A stretch of DNA of 64,000 nt from Nepenthes gracilis (taxonomy: Eukaryota; Streptophyta; Magnoliopsida; Caryophyllales; Nepenthaceae), in NCBI GenBank assembly GCA_033239525.1, contig BSYO01000020.1, positions 5,705,892 through 5,769,891 of the forward strand. Reading direction: 5' to 3'. Position 1 is the stretch's first letter; each line of letters opens with the position of its first letter. Positions 56,753 to 64,000 of the stretch are shown here, one piece after another. The position numbers and the translations under genes are program-made. Below the pieces are notes generated by a model. The model saw only the letters and a program-made list of their open reading frames with translations. It did no database searches and had not been told where the DNA came from.

Positions 56753-59700
56753 AACAGTATTAGGAAAAAATGAGAGATGCCTTATGTTGATTTGAATCAT
56801 ATGCGGAAGTACAGGATTGATTAAGATTGGATCGCTTTCACGAATGAAGGCCTCGAGGGGACGATAGTACGGGTAGTTTTGGTTACCCCACTCCCCTTAA
56901 CTTAGACTAGAACGCTAAGTTAGAAAGTCATGACTAATTCTGGATGACTAGCCTACACGCCCTAGCTTGTGTTCTAGGAGGGCTAGATTCCGAATTGTTT
57001 CGGTTTTAAGAAAATTTTAGTAAAGGCTCCCTTGTTGGGGACTCGGCTAATATTGGTGATTGGATGTCGAAGAGAGAGAGATGGTGTGTCGAGACACCTT
57101 AGTGTTTGAATTTGATCGGTGTTGATCGGGTCCTCGGGCGGATCGGTGTTTTGCGAGGCCTAAGTTAATTAGTCTTGGTTCGAGGTCTAAGTTTGATCGA
57201 TTCTGGCTGAAGTTATCAAGTTAGTATTTTGCTTCAAGGGTCAGTCGGTCGACCCAGAGAGAGTGATGAATTGTCCGACTTCGACACCCGCGATCCTTTG
57301 GGATTGAGATGGGATTTGAGGTTTAAGATATTGTCACATGACCCCATTTCGAGTAGAAGACATGGCGTGCTGCCCGTGATGGGTAGGAAGAGAGTCGACC
57401 TCGGTGGGTTGACGTGAGAAAGATCTTGGGTCTCGAGGATTAAGAAATATGGTCCCATGTACCATGGAAGCTTCTTGAATTGATTTATGTCCTATGAGAC
57501 TCTGGGGAGTGTGTCTCAATAGTGGATAGTCGATCACAGATCTAAGGATGCCTTTAGTCACGGACAGTGCAAGAAGGGTCATGGTTTATATCGATCCTAT
57601 GATATGAACCCAAGTATAATGTCGCTCGCAAGGGAGGAGAGAGGTCTTTGGGTTTAGTATTGTGATCTCGATGTTGTTTTGAGAATTCAACCCATGTCGG
57701 GATTGTGGTTAAAATTGTCTTAACCGGGAGAATCTAGTTCTGCTGATATCAAGATGACCTAGTATTCTAAGGGCAAAGGAAATATGGCAGCGGCTATTCA
57801 TGGATGAATTTTTGACAAATGCTTTTCCAAGAGGCTTTTGAAACTAGGATCTAAGTTATAGATAGTAACGTGTGTTGGATCGAGGATGGTTTGTATCCTC
57901 CGATCTTGGAATGAAGAAATTCAACGCCGTAGGATCAAAGTTTCTGGTATTAGTGCATGAAGCAATATGTGGATTGCCGTGATTGGAAATGAAATTTCTC
58001 AATCGACATGTTACAACACTTGCATCTTTGGGATCCCGATTATGTATGTGATTTGTGATTCCTAGGTGTATCTAATTAAGGATCCAAGTTCACAAGTGGT
58101 GTCGATGTCAGATATTTTTGGAATTCGTGGATACGATTTGTCAAGTTAACTTGAATTGTCCCGTGGTGCAAGCTTGGCGTGACGCTTAAATGATTTGGTC
58201 AAGAAGTCGTCTGACGATCCGGATTGTGTTAGTAAACCTATTGTGCCTTGTGATTGAATTGTGCGATTTTGGGTATGAACTTGAAATAGTTAAAGTATTA
58301 AGTCTCAACCTGAATTTAATAGTTGTTCGGGTGGGCAATCGCTAATATGGTTGGATTGATAAAGGATAACATCCGACAATCGTCAGGATTTGAAGTATGA
58401 GTTTAAATTGAGAGAGGTATCAAGAAATTGATATCGTCTTTTCAGAGATCATTGGATCAAGGATGTCATCAAAAGGAAGATTATGTCGATGTATCCGTTG
58501 GTCAAGAATTCGAGGTTATGTCAAAAATTGACGCCGATTGTTGAGGAGTCCATGTAGAAATGAGGAGATATCGGTTTTGCATCGTGTGAAGTGCTCCAAC
58601 ATTCGAGGTAAATAAGATGGACCGATCGATTGTTCGTGAATTTTGAATGGGGCGTTTGTAGAGATCGGCGGTTTGATAATCGACTTTTGTGGATGGATAG
58701 ACATAGTCCTGAGCCATCGTGAAGGCTTGATGAATTCTTAGATCGATTTAGGTCCATAGCGTGATATTGTGGATCAATAGAGTCAGAGTTCCGACGTGTA
58801 TCCGTGTCAAGGATACGGTCACCAGAAGCCTTAAAACGCCGCCAAGGTTATAGGATCATTATTGTTTCGAAGTTTTATGGGATGATCTTTCACCACGTCC
58901 GGGTCGATGTCCGAGGTCGTTTCATGTGTTAATCAAGGAATTCAAAGATATCATGGTGTGTGCAATTACTTAAGGATTGAGTCATGATTTGTGATAGCTG
59001 ATAATTGTGATGTCCCATTGTGAAATGAATGCTAATTTAGTCGAGAAAATGCCTTCCTAAGCTTCAGGGCTTTGTGATTGCATGATTTCGAGGACTTAGG
59101 ATTCCCGAGCGCACCGGCCGAGGAGGCCGATTTGTGTCAGGGAATCAGCAATCATCTTAATCTAATCGGATAGGGTGATTGATGTTCGTGATATTTGGGT
59201 TGACTTCTAATGGGTCCGATAAGTTCTCGTGGGAATGTAATACCCTTGAGATAAGTGGGGAGGAGTTCGTGGATTAGTGTTACCCCACGTGTATGTCGGG
59301 AATCACATCGAGGTTTTCTTTGAAAACTCTGGAGTATTGTATTCGAGGATAGGAAGATGATTATATGGCCTTGCATGTGGTCAAATTTGTTTAAAGGTCG
59401 AGGAAGTAAACATCGTGTCTTCTCGAAAGGCGGCATCAATGTTGGAAATTGATGTCATGAGTTTTTGGACTTGTATGTTTGAAGTTTCATAGAAGATGCT
59501 GAAGATGAATTGCTAGTAAGTCCAGATGATCGGGTGATAAATGTCAGTTCTTGTCGAGATAGAACCGTATTCTCGATTGGGGTTCACCGGCTTGTTGATA
59601 TGCCAACAGATCTTGAGGTTACTAGGCAACCGGAATTTTGAGATCTGGGTAAGGATTGAAAGTCTCACAACTAATTGGGGATTATGATTATAGTTTTGAT

Positions 59701-60148
59701 TGTGCCGTAATTTGATGATTTGGGGATTAATCGGGGGTAGTGCAATGAAGGCCAGGCCCGTGGCCAGAGATTTCTAAATACGGTTGAGATTCTAGTGACC
59801 GATTTCTTTTCGAGGCATGAAATGAATTCAAGTGAAAGTTCATTGATCCATTAAAGTGTTTCTGATTGGGTTAGAGATGTCCCTGATTGTCAGGGGTGGC
59901 TCTGAAATTTCTAGAAATCAATATAAGGTCTCCTTGTATCGATGGTTGAGAGAATCGGTAAGTGTCCGGGGTTGGATCACTGCGAGAGGCTAAGGGCTTG
60001 TTTTGTGATGAGGATTAGATAGATCAAATGCTAGAGGTTCTAAAATAAGCGTTGTCCGAGGAACGATTTCAAATTTTGAGGAGTTCACCTCGGGTTGCAA
60101 GTTCGAGGCTTGTTAAATTTCGAGGACGAAATTCTATAAGGGGAGAGT
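56753..60148 (+). other. LARD-like internal region, copy 2
   Basis: 3,396 bp, aligned along its whole length with copy 1. Differences are mostly short, clustered edits near CG-containing words. No coding signal. Confidence 0.75.
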
Positions 60149-62902
60149 TGTGAGGTTTTGGATTTAAGAACTTGATAATAATGAGGTGATTAGTATGTTA
60201 ATGATCAATACTAATCCTATGGGATGATTAAGGTTTGCATCTAAGAAAAATCGGGAAAGTTATTCGGTCCGGGCATTGAAGCCAAAGAGGGTCTTGCGCC
60301 TTGGCGCTCGGTGCCGTGGCTCGAGGAAAAAACCAAATCAAAGTGGCGGACAGTCGTGGCATGGTCGCTCACGCCGCCTCCAAAGCTCCGCCGAGCGGCG
60401 GCCTTGAGATAAATTCACGCCGCACCTTCGTTTTTCCTCATTTTTGCACGGGCCGAGGGTTTTAGAGAGAGAGGGGCGAATCGAGAGAGAAGGAATGAGA
60501 TCGAGCCCGAGAGTCCGATTCCCGCCCGAGAGCCGTGTATAAAGGTGAAAGTACGCGTCGAGGCAAGTGTTCTCATATCCACTTCGTTCTCTTCGATGTT
60601 TTGTGTATTTTCGCTGGGTATTTTGTGTCGATACCACTGGAAACGTTAGAATCTCGAAACCCATGCCTCGAGGTCCAAGAAAATGTTGTTAGTTGTCTGA
60701 ATCGTGTCCGATTCGCCCGGGTGGATTTTACCAAAACCCTAACCTACGGAATTTTGGGGGTTTCCCGTTTCCCGGCCTCGTATCATGAAATTGACCTCAA
60801 AATTGAAATCCCCATGTCCTAATGATGTATATAGGTCGGCCGCGGGTCCGATCATGCACGTTTGGACCCGTTCGTGGCGTCCGAGCCCATTAAATGGGCG
60901 CTGTTACTGTTCACCCGAGACCAAAGGTGGATTTTGCGTGTTGTCACCTTCGTGAAATGATGAAATGATCCTAGAATATGAATCCCCATGTCCCAATTGT
61001 GTGTATATATCGACCGGATGCCGAATCCCGTAAGATTTGACCCGCTCGTGGCATCCTAAGCCTTAAAAGTTCCCGTTGTGGATAATCCGAAAATGAATGG
61101 GAAGTTGCATACTTCCACCCTCGTGATAAGTTAAATCGAACCCAAATGTGTGATCTTGTGTACAAAGTGTACGTACGAATCCACCGGACGTCCGATCTCC
61201 AAGTATCGAACCATGTACGGCGTCCGAGTGTTCAAAAGGAAATCCGATAATGTTTACTTGAAATAAAATGAGAAATGTAATGTGATATGCCTTCAAAATA
61301 GTTGTGAAAGTAACCTTTAACTGATTAAACGTAAATATAAGCCCCGAATGTGAATCCGTGTGCTGGAGGCAGGGGAATGAGTCTCGGAGGTTCCAAAGTG
61401 ACTCGTGATCGTTTGAGGTATGAATTCTAATCTCTACTGTGAACTTGGATTGATTGTTGTAATTAAGGGAACTGGATCCCGAAGGAAGTCGAATTGAACT
61501 TGTGATGTTTTATTGTGGATTAAGGGAATGGAGTCCCATTGGATATCGTGAATCGAGTAAGTAAATAAAAGGGAATCCACATTGTCCATTGTGATGGAAT
61601 GATCTCCCAGATGGAGATGTATGTGATGGGAATGGGATTTCCTGAGTTGTGAATGTGTATGGCAAATGTGGATTTCCCTCTCCAAGTGTTGAACCTAATC
61701 TTAAAACTAGGACCCTGAGTCGTATGGGTAGTATTCTTTAGTATATCATGTCCATCGCGGTGTGAACCCAAGGAATACTTGGCCACGTATTCCGGCCGCT
61801 CGCGGGAGCGGGTGATGTCCGTGGTACGCTTTAGGAAACTACTGTGGAAGAACGAGGATTGCCCTGGATCCCGGGGGTGTGGGGTGTGTCTGTTGACGCT
61901 ACATATTGAGATGTAGTCGTTCAGGATGATTGCTGCATGGATGCAACCGAGGGTCGTGGTGCTACCGACCTAAAATAGTAGCCGGGCTTTAATGTAGCGA
62001 ACACATTCCCCTGTCCTCGTTCTCTCGCACGTTGGTTAGTACGGTCTACTAGCCGGGTTCGCAAAGACGATGTAATAATGAAAATGAATAATATCCACCG
62101 ATGAACGGTGTGAATCTAGTACACTTTAATGAGAACCGAATGAAACCAAGATTCAAGATGTAATCGTGGGAATCAAGTGATTCTGATTAATGATCGACCA
62201 ATGTAATCACGAGAATCGTAGGGAATCGTGTGATTCCCGTTGTTTCATGTTCTCTCTCTCGCTTGATTTTGAGTATTTGTTTCTGTCCCTGTTCCTATTC
62301 TTGTACATGCCTTGAGAATTCTTTATGATTACATTTGCTGAGCTGTTAGCTCACTCTTGCAGTTGATGTTTTTCCTTTCAGATGAGAACACTTAGCCGAT
62401 GCCGGATAGATAGAGCAAGGAGAGAAGCTTGCTTAATGAGACTGGGTCGACGGCGAAAGTCTTGAAAGCTTTGGACTCGAGTTGATCGATTTTAAGCGGC
62501 CACTTAGAGTTGGGCGTGGCTCATTATTGTTATTGTTTTAAGGTCTTGTTATGTTTCCGCATGTATGATGATTTAGTTATACTTCCGTCTCAGATATATA
62601 TGTTTGAGTTTTGTTTCATTTAGATGGCATCTCTCTTGATCCAAAGATAGTAGGTAGTGTCATCATTGGAGCCATGGATGATATGGCATGTGTGATCCCT
62701 GTGGCGTGTTGTAGGCTTTGAGTTAAGCCTTTTGATTAGTTGTGTGCTTGTACAGATATTTAAACAGTTGTATTTTTTATTTTCGTCTACTGCGAGGAAA
62801 ATCGGGCCGGATTTTCCGTAGAATCCATAGGTATTAATTATGGACTTTGGTTTATTGCCATTGACGGAGTTTATTCGATGGAGAATAATCTGCTCCGCCA
62901 CA
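60149..62902 (+). repeat. Right LTR (2,754 bp)
   Basis: Starts TGTGAGGTTTTGG directly after GGGGAGAGT and ends CCGCCACA, followed by the target duplication CCCAT. It contains CTACATATTGAGATGTAG, an inverted repeat also present in the other LTRs. Confidence 0.85.
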
Positions 62903-63469
62903 CCCATGAGCGGTCTCAAACCTCGGCATCCGAGCGCCCAATAGCGGTCGTACTAAACCTTGGTCATCCAAGTGGCCCATAGCGTCTCGAAACCTTAGGG
63001 GGCAGAATGGCACACGCGACGACCTCCTTTCGGGAGCAAGAATCGACCAACGACGATCGAAGGAGAAGCATTTCTTCTCCAAATTGGCAGCCCAAGTCTT
63101 CACTTGAACGGCGCCACCAGTCGGGTTCTTACAACTCACCGCGTCAGCTTTAAGGATCTACTCAAGTGCAAACTAGCCAACCGAAGTTGGCTACCCCACG
63201 CACTCAACCTTCTCTATGAAGGGATGGCGTGATTAAACAATAAACGAAGCGTTCCTTCTCTAACATCGACGCCTAAGTTTTAGCTTGGACAGCACCGCAA
63301 GGTCAAGTTAATGCAACCACCGCCAAGCCCTGGGGCTCGCCTCCTTAGGCAACTAAGCAGGGTCAATGGCCAACCAAGTCACGCCCATACAACGAACACA
63401 AAGCAATAAAGGCAATGGACGCTGAGCAGAAGGAGTTTCAATTTCATTAAGTATGTTTCGATTTACATG
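62903..63469 (+). other. Tat 3' non-coding region, right of the insertion
   Basis: Begins with two more hairpin-repeat units, then GC-rich non-coding text including AAGGAGAAGCATTTCTTCTCC, an inverted repeat at about 63059-63079. No gene seen. Confidence 0.6.
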
Positions 63470-64000
63470 CTATTCAAAATAATAATAATAATAATACAAA
63501 GCTTTGGTGGTCACCCACCTGGGCCGTCTCGAGGCTCTCCCACCGATCTTCTTTTCGATTGCGCCAAGGGTTTCTTTGGTTGATAAACTCCACCGGGAAG
63601 TCCGAGCGATCAACCGCGCAACACGGCGTCGAATATTGAGCCCCTCCAATGGCCGGGCATGTAGTGCGCCCTCAACCTCATGAGGGGTCATCCATGAGGC
63701 CAACTCGTTCTCTGAGGCGGCGGCTCAATCTGCGAGGCGTTTGTTGCTCGCTCCCAGTCGATCATCCTCTTCCTTTAGGCGAGCAACCTCGCCTTCAGCT
63801 CGCCACCTCCGCCTTCGCCGCATTCTCTGCCTCCACGCCCGCCATAATAGTCTTCGAGAGCACTGCCTCGCTCACGGAGCTCTCCCGAGGCGGCTAACTT
63901 GGCATCCAGCAGGCTATTTCTCGCTCCTTCTCGGCCTAGTGTCTCGTCACGTTGCACCATTGCCTTAAGAAGTGTAGAGGCGACCTTGGGCCGCACAAAC
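63470..64000 (-). pseudogene. Tat antisense ORF remnant
   Basis: On the minus strand, frames at 63996-63775 and 63703-63470 read an alanine/glutamate/arginine-rich protein (RPKVASTLLKAMVQRDETLG, then AKLAASGELRERGSALED) and further on SLSTKETLGAIEKKIGG. Such Glu/Lys/Ala-rich coiled-coil proteins are encoded antisense between integrase and 3' LTR in some Tat/Retand elements. Frames are broken and the start lies beyond the window. The (AAT)n tract at about 63478-63498 lies at its C-terminal end. Confidence 0.5.

Larger units (their letters stand above)
47210..62902 (+). mobile_element. Non-coding (LARD-like) LTR retrotransposon in tandem LTR-internal-LTR-internal-LTR form
   Basis: Long LTRs of about 2.73-2.75 kb alternate with internal regions of about 3.4 kb. 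Flanks are CCCAT on both sides (47205-47209 and 62903-62907). Primer-like site GTTGGTATTAGG follows the LTR end at 50613. The right end of each internal region has TTTCGAGGACGAAATT...AAGTGGGGAGAG, the polypurine region typical of plant gypsy chromovirus-type elements. No gag-pol motif could be recognised and no frame exceeds about 140 codons, so it appears non-autonomous. The first LTR is rearranged (see parts). Confidence 0.8.
40161..64000 (+). mobile_element. Tat-lineage Ty3-gypsy element, degenerate, extends beyond the window
   Basis: From the apparent LTR start (about 40161) through PBS, gag, protease, RT, RNase H, integrase, a 3' non-coding part with 36-bp repeats, and an antisense ORF remnant at the right edge. 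Gag and protease motifs (SIDLYDGGSDPIDHL; IDNGSSKDLLF; NAILGRPCLNAFGAV), the GCGCCATCTCTGGGAAG primer site and the antisense ORF after integrase are characteristic of Tat/Retand-type elements. The 3' LTR is outside the window. Interrupted by the element at 47210-62902. Frames are heavily broken throughout. Confidence 0.82.

Noticed and set aside
49147..62919. Many frames of 60-138 codons across the long-LTR element
   Set aside because: None is conserved in frame between the tandem copies and none shows a retroviral or other protein motif.

Overview
This is nuclear plant DNA, most likely from a eudicot. It has spliced GT-AG exons of a eukaryotic nucleolar protein, plant-type LTR retrotransposons of several lineages (SIRE, Tork/Tnt1-like, Ale/Retrofit-like, Tat, a Tekay-like solo LTR, a TRIM) and an AT-rich satellite. 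No bacterial genes, rRNA, tRNA or CRISPR array were seen. All identifications come from motifs and internal comparison; no database search was run.

Layout. (1) 1-6835: tandem array of a ~594-bp AT-rich satellite, eleven full units plus a partial one, cut by the left window edge. (2) 7976-39718, + strand: six exons of the C-terminal half of a NOL10/ENP2-type protein (plant EDA7 family), stretched over about 31.7 kb because two introns are filled with transposons (20.6 kb and 8.2 kb). One exon carries an in-frame TAG and several normally conserved residues are changed, so the copy is probably a pseudogene; the WD40-encoding 5' exons are not in the window. (3) Inside intron 8425-29012: a 403-bp TRIM, then a minus-strand SIRE-type copia element (9759-28628). 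The SIRE element carries two further insertions: a Tekay-like LTR (12785-20811), itself split by a plus-strand Tork-like copia (14944-20370), and a 1.17-kb solo LTR (22774-23942). (4) Inside intron 29103-37269: an old pair of LTR-like repeats interrupted by a 5.0-kb minus-strand Ale-like copia (30980-35998). (5) From about 40.16 kb to the right edge: a degenerate plus-strand Tat-lineage gypsy element with LTR, gag, protease, RT, RNase H and integrase remnants, a 3' array of 36-bp hairpin repeats, and an antisense ORF remnant. Its hairpin array is split by a large non-coding LTR retrotransposon (47210-62902) present as a tandem LTR-internal-LTR-internal-LTR structure.

The window is mostly a record of nested insertion and decay. 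Five insertions are dated relative to each other by nesting and by target-site duplications (TSDs) that can be read directly: CCCAT, ACATT, AGAGA and CACTA, plus near-perfect TGTTT/CGTTT. Decay in the SIRE element is dominated by transitions that create stops, as expected from cytosine methylation. The three copies of the 6.1-kb unit on the right differ mainly at CG-rich spots, which could be either biology or a sequencing artefact.

The most unusual signal is the 36-bp repeat in the Tat 3' region. Each unit folds into a short hairpin, and several stem pairs change together between units. This suggests selection or conversion acting on a structure rather than on primary sequence.
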